Positions 25,979 to 35,131 of a DNA stretch of 64,000 nucleotides are shown here, in pieces (positions within the stretch are counted from its first letter, which is position 1; each line of letters starts with the position of its first letter). The notes under the pieces were generated by a model, which was not told the origin of the DNA, ran no database searches, and saw only the letters and a list, made by a program, of their open reading frames with translations. This stretch comes from Leucobacter salsicius M1-8. Its GTDB lineage: Bacteria; Actinomycetota; Actinomycetes; Actinomycetales; Microbacteriaceae. Made by a program: the position numbers and the translations under genes. The stretch lies in the NCBI RefSeq assembly GCF_000350525.1, contig NZ_AOCN01000018.1, forward strand, positions 24,289-88,288, written 5' to 3'.

Positions 25979-26974
25979 GTGAAGATTGAACTCGTCACCC
26001 TGCGGCAGATTGAGCGCGAGAAGGAAATTCCCTTCGATGAGCTGGTCGAAATTATCGAGCAGGCGATTCAGTCGGCATACCTGCGTCACGCAGAGAACCA
26101 GAACCTTCCGGTACCCCGCGAGAGCGACGTGCGGGTCACCCTCGATCGTAAGTCGGGTGAGATCTCAGTGCAGATCCCCGAGCTGAACGATGAGGACCAG
26201 GTCGTGGGCGAAGCCTTCGTGACGACCGATGAGTTTGGCCGTGTCGCCTCGAGCGCCGCCAAGCAGGTCATCAACCAGCGCCTGCGCGACCTGAGCGATG
26301 ACGCCGTGCTGGGCGCATTCAAGGACAAGGAAGGCCAGATCGTTTCTGGCGTCGTGCAGCAGGGCCCCAACCACCGTATGGTGCACGTAGATCTGGGCGA
26401 CCTGGAGGCGATCCTGCCCCCCGAAGAGCAGGTTCCTGGCGAGAAGTACCCTCACGGCATGCGCGTGCGCGTGTACGTTACGAGCGTCTCGAAGGGCCTC
26501 AAGGGCCCGCAGGTGATCGTGTCACGCACCCACCCCGGTCTCGTGCGCAAGCTGTTCGAACGTGAGGTGCCCGAGCTGGCAGCTGGCCTCGTTGAGATTG
26601 TCTCGCTCGCACGCGAGGCGGGTCACCGTACCAAGGTTGCCGTGCGCGCGAAGCAGGCCGGCATCAACGCCAAGGGCACGTGCATCGGCGAGATGGGTAG
26701 CCGCGTGCGCGCCGTCATGAGCGAGCTCGGCGACGAGAAGATCGACATCGTCGACTACGCTCCCGAGCTGCCTGCGTTCGTCGCAAACGCGCTGTCGCCC
26801 GCCAAGGTGACCGATGTGTTCATGATTAATGAATCACTCAAGCAGGTACGCGCGCTGGTCCCCGACTTCCAGCTCTCGCTCGCAATCGGCAAGGAAGGCC
26901 AGAACGCCCGCCTCGCCGCAAAGCTGACGGGCGCGAAGATCGACATCCAGCCCGATTCGATCATGAATGACTAA
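25979..26974 (+). CDS. nusA: Transcription termination/antitermination protein NusA
   Basis: 331 residues, the usual actinobacterial size without the acidic C-terminal repeats. N-terminal RNAP-binding domain (1-105, MKIELVTLRQIEREKEIPFD), S1 domain (about 115-185, GQIVSGVVQQGPNHRMVHVDLGD), then two KH domains (AVRAKQAGINAKGTCIGEMGSRV and LAIGKEGQNARLAAKLTGAKIDI). It controls pausing, termination and rRNA antitermination. GTG 25979 follows GAAGGAGAG. Its usual upstream partner rimP is missing here; the lipoprotein gene occupies that side. Its last 27 bases including the stop are repeated 106 bp downstream. Confidence 0.95.
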   Translation: MKIELVTLRQIEREKEIPFDELVEIIEQAIQSAYLRHAENQNLPVPRESDVRVTLDRKSGEISVQIPELNDEDQVVGEAFVTTDEFGRVASSAAKQVINQRLRDLSDDAVLGAFKDKEGQIVSGVVQQGPNHRMVHVDLGDLEAILPPEEQVPGEKYPHGMRVRVYVTSVSKGLKGPQVIVSRTHPGLVRKLFEREVPELAAGLVEIVSLAREAGHRTKVAVRAKQAGINAKGTCIGEMGSRVRAVMSELGDEKIDIVDYAPELPAFVANALSPAKVTDVFMINESLKQVRALVPDFQLSLAIGKEGQNARLAAKLTGAKIDIQPDSIMND

Positions 26975-26998
26975 CTGATTCGGGCTGGATGTCGATCT
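26937..26998. repeat. 19-bp inverted repeat spanning the nusA stop codon
   Basis: Perfect arms at 26937-26955 and 26980-26998 with a 24-base loop that contains the last codons and the TAA of nusA. The left arm is coding sequence (for KIDIQP). No T run follows, so it is not a clear terminator. It adjoins the direct repeat of the nusA end. Confidence 0.8.
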
Positions 26999-27079
26999 GA
27001 GCGCGTTCCGCGGAGTGGCGAAGCCCGAGGTGGAACGTCCGGATCACAGCAACCAGCCCGATTCGATCATGAACGACTA
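26947..27079 (+). repeat. Duplicated nusA 3' end (27-bp direct repeat)
   Basis: Bases 26947-26973 and 27053-27079 are identical at 26 of 27 positions and both encode QPDSIMND followed by a stop; the copies begin 106 bp apart, so the second is out of frame with nusA. The 79 bases between carry the right arm of the 19-bp inverted repeat and match nothing I recognise. This gap (26975-27164) otherwise holds no gene. Confidence 0.85.
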
Positions 27080-27164
27080 GTTTGCGCTCGGGGCACCGGC
27101 AGCCACGCCGCCGGTGCCCCAGTTGCGACTCGCCTGTGAATAGGAAATTGGGGGAGCTGGTAAG

Positions 27165-27422
27165 ATGGTTCCGGTTCGGACCTGTGTTGCGTGTCGCAAG
27201 CGTGCGCCACGCGCAGATCTGCTCAGAGTGGTATTGAGCGAGAGTCAACTCATCGTTGACGATCGCGCGGTGCTTCCTGGGCGCGGCGCTTGGGTGCATC
27301 CTAGCTCCAAGTGCCTCGAACAAGCAGTCACGCGTTCATCATTCACGCGTGCGCTGCGTGTGTCGGGGAAACCCGATGCTGGCCCTATAGAGAACAGGCT
27401 GAAAACACTTATGGACAACTAA
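27165..27422 (+). CDS. YlxR/RnpM family RNA-binding protein
   Basis: 85 residues. The DUF448/YlxR fold is recognisable from VRTCVACRKRAPRADLLRVV, the VLPGRGAWVHPSSKCLEQAV core and the final SFTRALRV segment, with the conserved C-x-x-C and GRGAW motifs. Sits between nusA and infB in nearly all Gram-positives; reported to bind RNase P RNA. ATG 27165 is preceded by a GGGGGAG site. It is 74 bp upstream of infB. Confidence 0.93.
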   Translation: MVPVRTCVACRKRAPRADLLRVVLSESQLIVDDRAVLPGRGAWVHPSSKCLEQAVTRSSFTRALRVSGKPDAGPIENRLKTLMDN

Positions 27423-27465
27423 TGAGCGGCTCACGATGAGACCCGTCCGTTAATTTTGGTTCCCG

Positions 27466-27490
27466 CCTGTCTGGCGTGAACCCAGACAGG
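27466..27490 (+). promoter_or_regulatory. Hairpin overlapping the infB ribosome-binding site
   Basis: A perfect 9-bp stem CCTGTCTGG/CCAGACAGG (27466-27474 with 27482-27490) and a 7-base loop. The 3' arm ends in AGG, the first three bases of the Shine-Dalgarno AGGAG (27488-27492), four bases before GTG 27497. The stem would hide part of the site, so it may tune infB translation. Structure is predicted, function inferred. Confidence 0.5.
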
Positions 27491-27496
27491 AGAAAA

Positions 27497-30334
27497 GTGG
27501 CTAACCCACGCGTACACGAGATCGCAGCTGAGATCGGTGTCGATAGCAAGGTCGTTCTGGCCAAGCTCAAAGAAATGGGCGAGTTCGTGAAAGCGTCCTC
27601 GTCAAGCGTTGCACCCCCGGTTGCACGCAAGGTAAAGGCAGCACTCGCTGCCGAGGGCGCAACTGCCCCCGCGGCAGAGCCCGCAGCCTCGAAGCCTGCC
27701 GCTGGTGCGGCTAAGCCCGGCGCTGCTCCGAAGCCTGCGGCTGCCCCCAAGCCCGGTTCTGCGCCGAAGCCCGGCGCAAAGCCCGCAGCGAAGAAGCCTG
27801 CAGCTCCCGTTGAGGAGCCTGCTGCTGCGCCCGCACCCGCTGCGGCGCCTAGCGCAGCGAAGCCTGAGGCTGCAAAGCCCGAGGCCAAGGACGCAGACGA
27901 CTCCGCGAAGCCCGCAAGCTCCGCTCCCCGTCCCGGTGCTGCAAAGCCCGGTGCTGCGAAGCCTGCTGCTGCTGCGAAGCCCGGTGCGGCTAAGCCTGCT
28001 GCGGCGAAGCCCGGCTCAAAGCCTGGCCCCAAGCCCGGCGGACCCCGCCCGGGTAACAACCCATTTGCTTCAAGCCAGGGCATGGGCATTCCCCGCCCGC
28101 CGCGCCCCGGCAACAACGCCTTCGGCCCCGGCCAGGGCGGTCCCCGCCCCGGTGGCGGCGCAGGTCGTCCCAACCCCGGCAACATCCCCCGCCCCGCCGC
28201 GCGCCCCCAGGGCCCCGGTGCAGGCGCAGGTGCAGGCCGTCCCGGTGGCGCAGGTCGCCCCGGTGGTGGCGGTCGTCCCGGCGGGTTCACCCGTCCCGGT
28301 GGCGCACCCGGAACCGGTGCACCTGGTGCACCCGGTGGATTCGGCGGACCCCGTCCCGGTGGCGGCTTCGCCGGCCGTGGTCGCGGTGGCCGCGGTGCAG
28401 GCACGGCTGGCGCGTTCGGTCGCGGAGGCTCCAAGAGCAAGGCACGCAAGTCGAAGCGGGCAAAGCGCGCAGAATTCGAGATGCGCGAAGCTCCGTCACT
28501 TGGCGGCGTAAGCGTACCTCGCGGCGACGGCACGACGCTGATCCGTCTGCGTCGTGGCGCATCGCTCTCGGATTTTGCTGACAAGATCAACACGAGTGCG
28601 TCGAACCTCATCACGGTGCTGTTCCACCTTGGTGAGATGGCGACCGCAACCGAGTCGCTTGACCAGGCAACGTTCGAGATTCTCGGCGACGAGCTGGGCT
28701 ACAAGATCCAGGTTGTTTCGCCCGAGGACGAGGACCGCGAGCTGCTCGAGGGCTTCGACATCGATATCGATGCCGAGCTCGAGGAAGAGGGCGACGACGT
28801 ACTGCTGCCCCGCCCGCCGGTTGTCACCGTTATGGGTCACGTTGACCACGGTAAGACCAGCCTGCTCGACGCGATCCGTAAAGCGAACGTTGGCGGCGGC
28901 GAGGCCGGCGGCATCACGCAGCACATCGGCGCGTACCAGGTACACACCGAGCACGATGGCATTGACCGTGCGCTGACCTTCATCGATACCCCGGGTCACG
29001 AGGCGTTTACCGCTATGCGTGCTCGTGGTGCGCAGGTCACCGACATCGCGATCCTCGTGGTTGCTGCAGACGACGGCATCATGCCCCAGACGATTGAAGC
29101 GTTGAACCACGCTCAGTCGGCCGGTGTGCCGATCGTTGTCGCGGTCAACAAGATCGATAAGGAAGGCGCGAACCCCGATAAGGTTCGTCAGCAGCTCACC
29201 GAGTTCGGCCTGCTCTCTGAAGAGTGGGGCGGCGACGTTATGTTCCGCGACGTCTCGGCTAAGGGCAACGTGGGCATCACTGAACTGCTTGACGCAGTTC
29301 TGCTCACCGCAGATGCCGGTCTCGATATGCGTGCGAACCCCAACAAGGCTGCTCGCGGTGTCGCCATCGAGGCGAAGCTCGACAAGGGTCGCGGCTCGGT
29401 TGCAACCGTGCTCATCCAGTCGGGTACGCTGCGCGTCGGCGACGCGATCGTTGCGGGCACGGCCTATGGCCGCGTGCGTGCGATGAGTGACGAGAACGGC
29501 GATCCCGTACTCGAAGCCACTCCGTCGCGTCCCGTTCAGGTTCAGGGCCTCTCGAGCGTTCCCCGCGCAGGCGATACCTTCCTCGTTACCGATGAAGACC
29601 GCACCGCGCGTCAGATCGCCGAGAAGCGTGAAGCTGCACAGCGCAACGCTATGCTCGCGAAGGCACGCAAGCGCATCAGCCTCGAAGAGTTCACGAAGGC
29701 GCTTGAGGACGGCAAGGTTGAGTCGCTCAACCTCATCATCAAGGGTGACGTTTCGGGTGCTGTTGAGGCGCTCGAGGAATCGCTCATGAAGATCGAGGTC
29801 GACGATTCGGTTCAGCTTCGCATCCTGCACCGTGGCGTCGGTGCGATTACCGAGTCGGACGTGGATCTTGCCACGATCGACAACGCAATCGTCATCGGCT
29901 TCAACGTGCGCCCCGACGTCAAGGCTCGCGAGCGCGCAGCGCGCGAGGGCATCGACATCCGCTTCTACAACGTCATCTACAACGCGCTTGATGACATTGA
30001 AGCTTCGCTCACGGGCATGCTCAAGCCCGAGTACGAAGAGGTCCAGTCGGGCGTCGCCGAGATCCGCGAGGTGTTCCGCTCCTCGAAGTTCGGCAACATC
30101 GCCGGTGTTATCGTGCGCAGCGGTACCATCACGCGTAACGCCAAGGCTCGTGTTATCCGCGACGGTGTCGTGCTCGCCGATGGCCTCGCCATCGAGTCGC
30201 TGCGCCGCTTCAAGGACGACGTCACCGAGGTCAAGACTGACTTCGAAGCTGGTATCGGACTGGGCAAGTTCAACGACATCCAGCCCGGTGACGAGATCGA
30301 GACGACCGAGATGGTGGAGAAGCCCCGCGGCTAA
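27497..30334 (+). CDS. infB: Translation initiation factor IF-2
   Basis: 945 residues. GTPase that places initiator tRNA on the ribosome. The N-terminus begins [18 protein letters not shown] (IF2_N), followed by a long low-complexity Ala/Lys/Pro then Gly/Arg/Pro region (about 55-310), a second IF2_N, then the G domain with P loop GHVDHGKT (447-454), DTPGHEAF and NKIDKEGA, domain II, and domains III and IV to the end. GTG 27497 gives the standard N-terminus; AGGAG lies just upstream and is part of a hairpin. A terminator stands at 30368-30415. Confidence 0.97.
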   Translation: MANPRVHEIAAEIGVDSKVVLAKLKEMGEFVKASSSSVAPPVARKVKAALAAEGATAPAAEPAASKPAAGAAKPGAAPKPAAAPKPGSAPKPGAKPAAKKPAAPVEEPAAAPAPAAAPSAAKPEAAKPEAKDADDSAKPASSAPRPGAAKPGAAKPAAAAKPGAAKPAAAKPGSKPGPKPGGPRPGNNPFASSQGMGIPRPPRPGNNAFGPGQGGPRPGGGAGRPNPGNIPRPAARPQGPGAGAGAGRPGGAGRPGGGGRPGGFTRPGGAPGTGAPGAPGGFGGPRPGGGFAGRGRGGRGAGTAGAFGRGGSKSKARKSKRAKRAEFEMREAPSLGGVSVPRGDGTTLIRLRRGASLSDFADKINTSASNLITVLFHLGEMATATESLDQATFEILGDELGYKIQVVSPEDEDRELLEGFDIDIDAELEEEGDDVLLPRPPVVTVMGHVDHGKTSLLDAIRKANVGGGEAGGITQHIGAYQVHTEHDGIDRALTFIDTPGHEAFTAMRARGAQVTDIAILVVAADDGIMPQTIEALNHAQSAGVPIVVAVNKIDKEGANPDKVRQQLTEFGLLSEEWGGDVMFRDVSAKGNVGITELLDAVLLTADAGLDMRANPNKAARGVAIEAKLDKGRGSVATVLIQSGTLRVGDAIVAGTAYGRVRAMSDENGDPVLEATPSRPVQVQGLSSVPRAGDTFLVTDEDRTARQIAEKREAAQRNAMLAKARKRISLEEFTKALEDGKVESLNLIIKGDVSGAVEALEESLMKIEVDDSVQLRILHRGVGAITESDVDLATIDNAIVIGFNVRPDVKARERAAREGIDIRFYNVIYNALDDIEASLTGMLKPEYEEVQSGVAEIREVFRSSKFGNIAGVIVRSGTITRNAKARVIRDGVVLADGLAIESLRRFKDDVTEVKTDFEAGIGLGKFNDIQPGDEIETTEMVEKPRG
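27700..28440 (+). repeat. Low-complexity Ala/Lys/Pro and Gly/Arg/Pro coding repeats in infB
   Basis: Many near-repeats of GCNAAGCCCGGNGCN-type units encode [13 protein letters not shown] and later [14 protein letters not shown] peptides in the disordered linker of IF-2. Expected to vary in length between strains; it produces long open frames in other frames that are not genes. Confidence 0.8.
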
Positions 30335-30367
30335 TTCCCCAGTTCGGTGCCGGATCGGCTCCCACTG

Positions 30368-30415
30368 ACGACGAAGGCCCGGCCAGTTCTTGCGAACTGG
30401 CCGGGCCTTCGTCGT
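30368..30415. terminator. Terminator after infB (bidirectional)
   Basis: A 22-bp perfect stem (30368-30389 with 30394-30415) and TTGC loop, between infB and the converging DUF805 gene. Confidence 0.85.
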
Positions 30416-30446
30416 GCCGTGAGGCGATGATTAGATCATCTACGAG

Positions 30447-31127
30447 CTACTGGTCGAACCTGCGGCCCTCGGGCTTGGAACCAAGGATCGTGAAGACCAG
30501 CACCACGATGGATCCCACGTAGGTGAACGTGAGGAAGTAGAACGGGCCAGCGAAGTTTGCGTCGTGCAGTCTGCGCCAGATGATGCTGAGCGAGGGCAGG
30601 AGCGTGCCGAGCCCGATGACGACCAGCAGAATCCCGCTGATGATCATGAGGGCGCTGCCGGCTCCTACGAGACCGTTAGACGTCGGGTCCACGGTGATTC
30701 CCCCGGTGATGGGATCGACTGAGGTGCTGGAACTGTATCCGCCCGCGCTCATGCCAATCCCAATCATGAGGAGAACGAACGGTACCAGCGTGATCAACGT
30801 CAGGAAGAGCTGCACCCACCAGTACTCACTGCGTGATGCGCGGCCCTTGAAATTGACGTAGTTCTTGAAGAACCGGCGGATCGCCTGGCTAAACGTCGCG
30901 CCATACAGGGGGCGGGTCAACACGTCGACCGACGTTGCTCCATCGAAAGGCTCACCCGGGCCCGGCTCGCCGTACGGTGCTCCCGGCGCCTGCTGGTACT
31001 GCTGCTGGTACTGCGGCGCCTGCGGTGCCTGCTGGTACTGCTGCTGGTACTGCGGCGCCTGCGGTGCCTGCGGCGGCTGCGGAGCCGCGTTTTCGTCGGC
31101 ACCGTTCGGGAGGTCTGGGTTAGACAC
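30447..31127 (-). CDS. DUF805 membrane protein
   Basis: 226 residues. The cytoplasmic N-terminus (about 1-60) is a Gln/Ala/Pro/Tyr low-complexity region in which an APQAPQYQQQYQQ unit is repeated (DNA about 30990-31075). The DUF805 domain follows: RFFKNYVNFKGRASRSEYWW, then four membrane segments, ending with LSIIWRRLHDANFAGPFYF. The family is widespread and its function unknown. GTG 31127 follows CGGAGA. Convergent with infB and divergent from rbfA (145 bp). Confidence 0.87.
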   Translation of the reverse strand: MSNPDLPNGADENAAPQPPQAPQAPQYQQQYQQAPQAPQYQQQYQQAPGAPYGEPGPGEPFDGATSVDVLTRPLYGATFSQAIRRFFKNYVNFKGRASRSEYWWVQLFLTLITLVPFVLLMIGIGMSAGGYSSSTSVDPITGGITVDPTSNGLVGAGSALMIISGILLVVIGLGTLLPSLSIIWRRLHDANFAGPFYFLTFTYVGSIVVLVFTILGSKPEGRRFDQ

Positions 31128-31272
31128 GTAGGTCTCCGATCTGTGGTGCGTGAGCGGCTTCGGATTCGGCCAATTGGTGTTTCACGCACCTGCCGACTAA
31201 GGGTATTGGGTTTGATGCGCGTCTCGCGAGGCTTTGCGCTGAAACAAAGGCGCGGCGCGGTAACCTTGTGTC

Positions 31273-31707
31273 ATGAGTAATCCACGGACCGGAAAGGTCG
31301 CCGAGCGCATTCAGCAGATTATTGCGAGGCGTCTCGACAAGGGGCTGCGCGATCCGCGGCTCGGCTTTGTCACTATCACCGAGGTTCGCGTGACGGGCGA
31401 CCTGCAGCACGCGAGCGTGTTCTACACCGTCTATGGCGACGAAGAGGCCCAGGCGGGCTCCGCGGCAGCCCTCAAGGCAGCCACGGGCATGATGCGGAGC
31501 GAGGTCGGCAAGCAGCTGGGCACGCGCCTCACGCCGACCCTCGAGTTCATCCACGATGAGCTTCCCGAGAGTGCGCAGCACATGTCAGAACTGCTCGCGG
31601 AGGCTAAGCGCCGCGACGAAGAGGCTGCCGCTCTTGCAGCGGGCGCGCACTACGCGGGCGACGCCGATCCCTACGTGAAGCCGCGCGACGAAGAAGACGC
31701 AGACTAA
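31273..31707 (+). CDS. rbfA: Ribosome-binding factor A
   Basis: 144 residues. KH-like domain protein needed for maturation of the 16S rRNA 5' end and cold adaptation. Motifs: [30 protein letters not shown] and [23 protein letters not shown], plus an acidic Ala-rich C-terminal tail. ATG 31273 has TAACCT exactly six bases upstream and no Shine-Dalgarno, so it is probably leaderless with its own promoter rather than part of an infB transcript, from which the minus-strand DUF805 gene separates it. Confidence 0.94.
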   Translation: MSNPRTGKVAERIQQIIARRLDKGLRDPRLGFVTITEVRVTGDLQHASVFYTVYGDEEAQAGSAAALKAATGMMRSEVGKQLGTRLTPTLEFIHDELPESAQHMSELLAEAKRRDEEAAALAAGAHYAGDADPYVKPRDEEDAD

Positions 31708-31721
31708 CCGGTCCCTTCGTC

Positions 31722-32639
31722 TTACGGCAGCCTCGCAGCGCCCTCAAACTCGATCACCAGCCCGTCGGCGATGAGCGAGTCGTAGGCGCGGCGGGGCTGT
31801 TCTGCGTCGGGGGCGTTGCTGATGTCGCCGTTGCGGGTGGCCCGGGGCGAGTCTTCAATAGCGGCTGCCAGCGCGGCCGACAGGGGCACCGGATCTTTGC
31901 TTGCGCGCAGCAGCGCCATGATGCGGCCGCGCGCCTGGCGGTCACTGCCCTCGAACCGGGCCTGCTTGGGGCGCTTGGTGGGGGCATTGTCGGGGTAACC
32001 AGCACCGCGCCACTCGCACCATGCCGCGACGGGGCAGACATCACACCCCGGAGCGCGTGCCGTGCAGACGACCGCACCAAGCTCCATCGCGGCGGCATTA
32101 AATACGGCAGCTCGATCCGGATCCCGGGGCAATATTGCCTCCATGTCATCGAGATCGCCGGGAGCGGGCATTCCAGCGGCCGCACGGCCGTGCAGTGCGC
32201 GGGCGAGCACGCGGCGCGTGTTCGTGTCGACCACGGGGTGTCGGTCCCCGAACGCAAACGCTGCGACAGCGCGAGCGGTGTAAGGGCCGATTCCGGTCAA
32301 ACCGAGTAGCGTCTCGACGCTCGTGGGCACTTGATCATTGTGCTCCTGCGCGATCTGGGTTGCTGCGCGGTGCAACCACAGCGCGCGGCGGGGGTAGCCG
32401 AGCCTGCCCCACGCGCGCACGGCGTCGCCGGGCTCGGCCCCCGCCAGCGCAGAAGGCGTCGGCCACCGATCCATCCACTCGAGCCATCGCGGCAGCACCC
32501 GATCGACCTGGGTCTGCTGCAGCATGAACTCAGACACCAGCACGCCCCACGCAGTCGTATCTGGCTTGCGCCACGGCAGATCGCGGGCCGAGCGCGCAAA
32601 CCAGTCGTTCAGCGCGCCCGAAAACTCATCGTGATCCAT
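31722..32639 (-). CDS. mutY: A/G-specific adenine DNA glycosylase MutY
   Basis: 305 residues. Removes adenine mispaired with 8-oxoguanine. The helix-hairpin-helix LLGLTGIGPYTARAVAAFAFG and catalytic Asp in HPVVDTNTRRVL are visible, as is the LQQTQV motif. The [4Fe-4S] site cysteines appear as C-x6-C-x2-C-x5-C in VCTARAPGCDVCPVAAWCEW. The C-terminal MutT-like domain of enteric MutY is largely missing, as in most actinobacterial forms. ATG 32639 has TAGACT seven bases upstream (leaderless signature). Convergent with rbfA, 14 bp apart. Confidence 0.93.
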   Translation of the reverse strand: MDHDEFSGALNDWFARSARDLPWRKPDTTAWGVLVSEFMLQQTQVDRVLPRWLEWMDRWPTPSALAGAEPGDAVRAWGRLGYPRRALWLHRAATQIAQEHNDQVPTSVETLLGLTGIGPYTARAVAAFAFGDRHPVVDTNTRRVLARALHGRAAAGMPAPGDLDDMEAILPRDPDRAAVFNAAAMELGAVVCTARAPGCDVCPVAAWCEWRGAGYPDNAPTKRPKQARFEGSDRQARGRIMALLRASKDPVPLSAALAAAIEDSPRATRNGDISNAPDAEQPRRAYDSLIADGLVIEFEGAARLP

Positions 32640-32674
32640 TCGGCCCAGTCTATGAGGGGCGGGCTTGGGGACTC

Positions 32675-33124
32675 CTAGGCGCTCACCTCGGCACGCTCGG
32701 GCACGCGCTTGATCGCCTTGCGCAGCACCACGAACAGCATCACAAAGGCGACGGTAAGCAGAATGTGACCGATACCAGCGATGCCGGAGATCATCGCGTT
32801 CGACTCCTTACCAAGTACGGTCAGCGTGCCATGGGTGATGAGCATGCCGGAGGTGATGATGAGCCCCAGGTGGTAGGTCCACAGGAACCAGCGGTAGCTC
32901 GCGCCGGTCTGAGACATGGCGAACAGCCGCTCCAGCGCCATGAAGATCAAGAACGGGATGAAGCCGAGCACCAGCAGGTGCGTGTGCGCGAGCCCCAACT
33001 GCGTGAACTCACCCGAAGGGAAGTCCACCACCTTAGTGAGTTCGCGAAAAAACAGGCCCGACAGTACGCCAGCGATGGCGTAGGCAAAGGCCGCGCCGAG
33101 CAGATGGTTCAGTGATTTCTTCAT
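32675..33124 (-). CDS. DUF2871 family membrane protein
   Basis: 149 residues with four to five membrane helices. KKSLNHLLGAAFAYAIAGVLSGLFFRELTKV and FTQLGLAHTHLLVLGFIPFLIF, with the conserved HTH and GHILLTVAFVMLF stretches, fit DUF2871. The histidines in membrane segments resemble haem-copper oxidase-related proteins, but no function is known. ATG 33124 has GGAGAT just upstream; longer readings of this frame are antisense to truB and were rejected. Divergent from truB. Confidence 0.82.
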   Translation of the reverse strand: MKKSLNHLLGAAFAYAIAGVLSGLFFRELTKVVDFPSGEFTQLGLAHTHLLVLGFIPFLIFMALERLFAMSQTGASYRWFLWTYHLGLIITSGMLITHGTLTVLGKESNAMISGIAGIGHILLTVAFVMLFVVLRKAIKRVPERAEVSA

Positions 33125-33247
33125 ATCTCCAGACTGCGCGACAACGGACGAACGGGCATCACCCAAACGGATGATCCTGACGCGCGAGGCGCGAACCGTG
33201 TGCAGGGGCCATCGGGAGGCGCCAGGTGCCCCGGGTAGGCTGGTCTG

Positions 33248-34204
33248 GTGCTGAGTGATCCCGTAAAACTGCCGCCCCAGGGTGCCATTCTGTTTCTTGA
33301 CAAAGCCGAGGGCTGGACGAGCCACGATGCCGTCGCCAAATCCCGGCGCACGCTGGGTACACGCAAGGTCGGCCACGCCGGCACGCTCGACCCCATGGCG
33401 ACGGGCCTGCTGGTGCTCGGTGCGGGCCCCGCAACACGTTTGCTCACCCACCTCGTGGGACTCGACAAGACGTACACAACGACGATGCGCCTCGGCATTA
33501 CGACCGTCACCGACGACCGCGAGGGGGATCGGCTCGTGACTGCTGACCCGGCTGAGGTAGCCCGGGTAGCCGCTGATCCGGATCGCATTGCGCAAGCGAT
33601 CGCCCGACTGACCGGCCCGATCGAGCAGTCGCCGAGCGCCGTGAGCGCGATCAAGGTCGACGGCAAGCGCGCCTACGACCGCGTGCGCGCGGGCGAAGAA
33701 GTTGAGCTCAAAGCGCGTCCCGTGACCATTCACGCGTTCGAGGCGGGGGAGCCGAAACTCACCCAGACCGAAGACGGGCTGAGTGTCATTGACATCGAAG
33801 CGACCGTGCACTGCTCGACCGGTACCTACATTCGTGCTCTCGCCCGAGATTTGGGGTCTGACCTGGGGATTGGTGGGCACCTCACCGTGCTACGACGCAC
33901 CGAGGTTGGCCCGTTCTCGGTCGACGGCGTCACCACGATCGCAGAGCTCGCCGAAGGTCAGGTGCGTGCGCTGAGCACCCCCACAAGCATCGCTCGGGTG
34001 CTGTTTCCCGTGCTCGAGGTGACGGCCGATGAGACGCGTGACCTGGGTCACGGCAAGCGATTTGAAGTCGATGAATCGCGCTGCCCCGACGCCAAGCTCG
34101 TCGCAGCGATCTCACCCGACGATCAGCTCGTGGGCCTGATCGAGATTAAGCGCGGCCGCACCCGTGTCGTGACCAATTTTCCGACCCAGGGCGCCGCCGC
34201 ATGA
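33248..34204 (+). CDS. truB: tRNA pseudouridine(55) synthase TruB
   Basis: 318 residues. Makes pseudouridine 55 in the T loop of tRNAs. The catalytic Asp48 lies in GHAGTLDPMATGLLVLG; other motifs are KAEGWTSHDAVAK, KTYTTTMRLG, SAVSAIKVDGKRAYDRVR and the STGTYIRALARDLG loop. The PUA-like C-terminal part is short, as in other actinobacteria. GTG 33248 has TAGGCT exactly six bases upstream (leaderless). Its stop overlaps the ATG of the next gene. Confidence 0.95.
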   Translation: MLSDPVKLPPQGAILFLDKAEGWTSHDAVAKSRRTLGTRKVGHAGTLDPMATGLLVLGAGPATRLLTHLVGLDKTYTTTMRLGITTVTDDREGDRLVTADPAEVARVAADPDRIAQAIARLTGPIEQSPSAVSAIKVDGKRAYDRVRAGEEVELKARPVTIHAFEAGEPKLTQTEDGLSVIDIEATVHCSTGTYIRALARDLGSDLGIGGHLTVLRRTEVGPFSVDGVTTIAELAEGQVRALSTPTSIARVLFPVLEVTADETRDLGHGKRFEVDESRCPDAKLVAAISPDDQLVGLIEIKRGRTRVVTNFPTQGAAA

Positions 34205-34560
34205 TCACCTGGTACGCCTTCGTCATCATCGGCATTGCCATCGTCGGCGCCGTCGTGTGTGGCCTGCAGGGGGTGCGAGGCCGTGGTCCCAACGACTACT
34301 CCATGGGCGCGACGCTCATCGTGGGGCTGCTGCTCGTCGCTCAGGTAATCATCTCGATCGTCGCGCCGTTTACTGGAAACTCGGCTGAGGGAGACCCGCT
34401 CGAGTTCTGGATGTACCTGATCGTGGTCTTGGCGCTGCCGTTTGGCGGTGGCTTCTGGGCGCTGGTCGATCGCACGAAATGGGCCAACATTGTGCTGTCG
34501 GTTTTGCACCTGTCAGTGGCGGTCATGATGTACCGAATGCTCGTCATCTGGGGCTTCTAA
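34201..34560 (+). CDS. Small four-helix membrane protein
   Basis: 119 residues, four hydrophobic segments (about 5-24, 38-58, 70-86, 94-117) joined by short loops; PFTGNSAEGDPLEFW is probably the external loop. It starts inside the truB stop (ATGA), so is translated with it. I recognise no domain; similar small hypothetical proteins follow truB in related genera. Function unknown. 34561-34713 after it is a 153-bp promoter region for the WhiB gene. Confidence 0.75.
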   Translation: MITWYAFVIIGIAIVGAVVCGLQGVRGRGPNDYSMGATLIVGLLLVAQVIISIVAPFTGNSAEGDPLEFWMYLIVVLALPFGGGFWALVDRTKWANIVLSVLHLSVAVMMYRMLVIWGF

Positions 34561-34713
34561 AACTGCACTCAAAACACGTTTCGAATACACGGGTGTGTCC
34601 TTCACTCTCAATCAATTCTTGAGGGTTTACAATTCTCGGCTTGACTTGAGCGAATCACACCGATGTAATTATGAAGTGTTAGCGCATCGCGCAGAACCAG
34701 AAAGGAGTGCCAG

Positions 34714-35022
34714 TTGAGCGAATCATCGCACGCGCCGGTCCCAAGTAACTGGTTTGTCGACCCCGTCTATCTGGGTGTTCCTGGAGTGCCGCAAGACGAC
34801 GACGGGCTCGCGTGGCAGGCCGACGCGCTGTGTGCGCAAACTGACCCCGAGGCGTTTTTCCCTGAAAAGGGTGGCTCCACCCGCGAAGCAAAGCGCATTT
34901 GTGACACCTGTGAGGTGCGCTCTGAGTGCCTCGGCTACGCGCTTGAGAACGACGAACGCTTTGGTATCTGGGGCGGACTTTCCGAGCGGGAACGCCGCAA
35001 GCTGCGCCGCGACGCCGTCTGA
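34714..35022 (+). CDS. whiB2: WhiB-family iron-sulfur transcription factor (WhiB2/WhmD type)
   Basis: 102 residues. Four cysteines coordinate a [4Fe-4S] cluster: DALCAQTDPEAFF, then ICDTCEVRSECLGYALE; the GIWGGLSERERR turn and basic tail form the DNA/sigma-contact part. Closest to WhiB2/WhmD, which works with WhiA in septation. TTG 34714 is chosen because AAAGGAG lies upstream; it gives the normal N-terminus. The adjacent glycosyltransferase, DUF5719 and zincin-like genes are the standard actinobacterial neighbours of whiB2. Confidence 0.92.
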   Translation: MSESSHAPVPSNWFVDPVYLGVPGVPQDDDGLAWQADALCAQTDPEAFFPEKGGSTREAKRICDTCEVRSECLGYALENDERFGIWGGLSERERRKLRRDAV

Positions 35023-35131
35023 TCGTGCCACCGCGCGGATGGCAGGGCGAAACAAAGAATCACCTGACCGTTTGCCTGACCGGCATGGCTTCAGGGCATG
35101 TACACCCTCGCCCGCATAGACTGGGCGCGAC

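Noticed and set aside
26975..27079. Insertion sequence or MITE after nusA
   Set aside because: No transposase and no terminal inverted repeats at the insert edges; the duplicated nusA tail fits a local rearrangement better.
27700..28440. Possible CRISPR or repeat array in infB
   Set aside because: Repeats are coding, irregular, without spacers, and encode the IF-2 disordered linker.
27409..28614. Pro/Gly/Ala-rich frame of 401 codons antisense to infB
   Set aside because: Produced by the repetitive linker of IF-2; low complexity only.
28496..29830. Minus-strand frame of 444 codons opposite infB
   Set aside because: Antisense to the IF-2 G domain; no support.
32675..33880. 401-codon reading of the DUF2871 frame
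   Set aside because: The extra 252 codons are antisense to truB; ATG 33124 with GGAG upstream gives the normal DUF2871 length.
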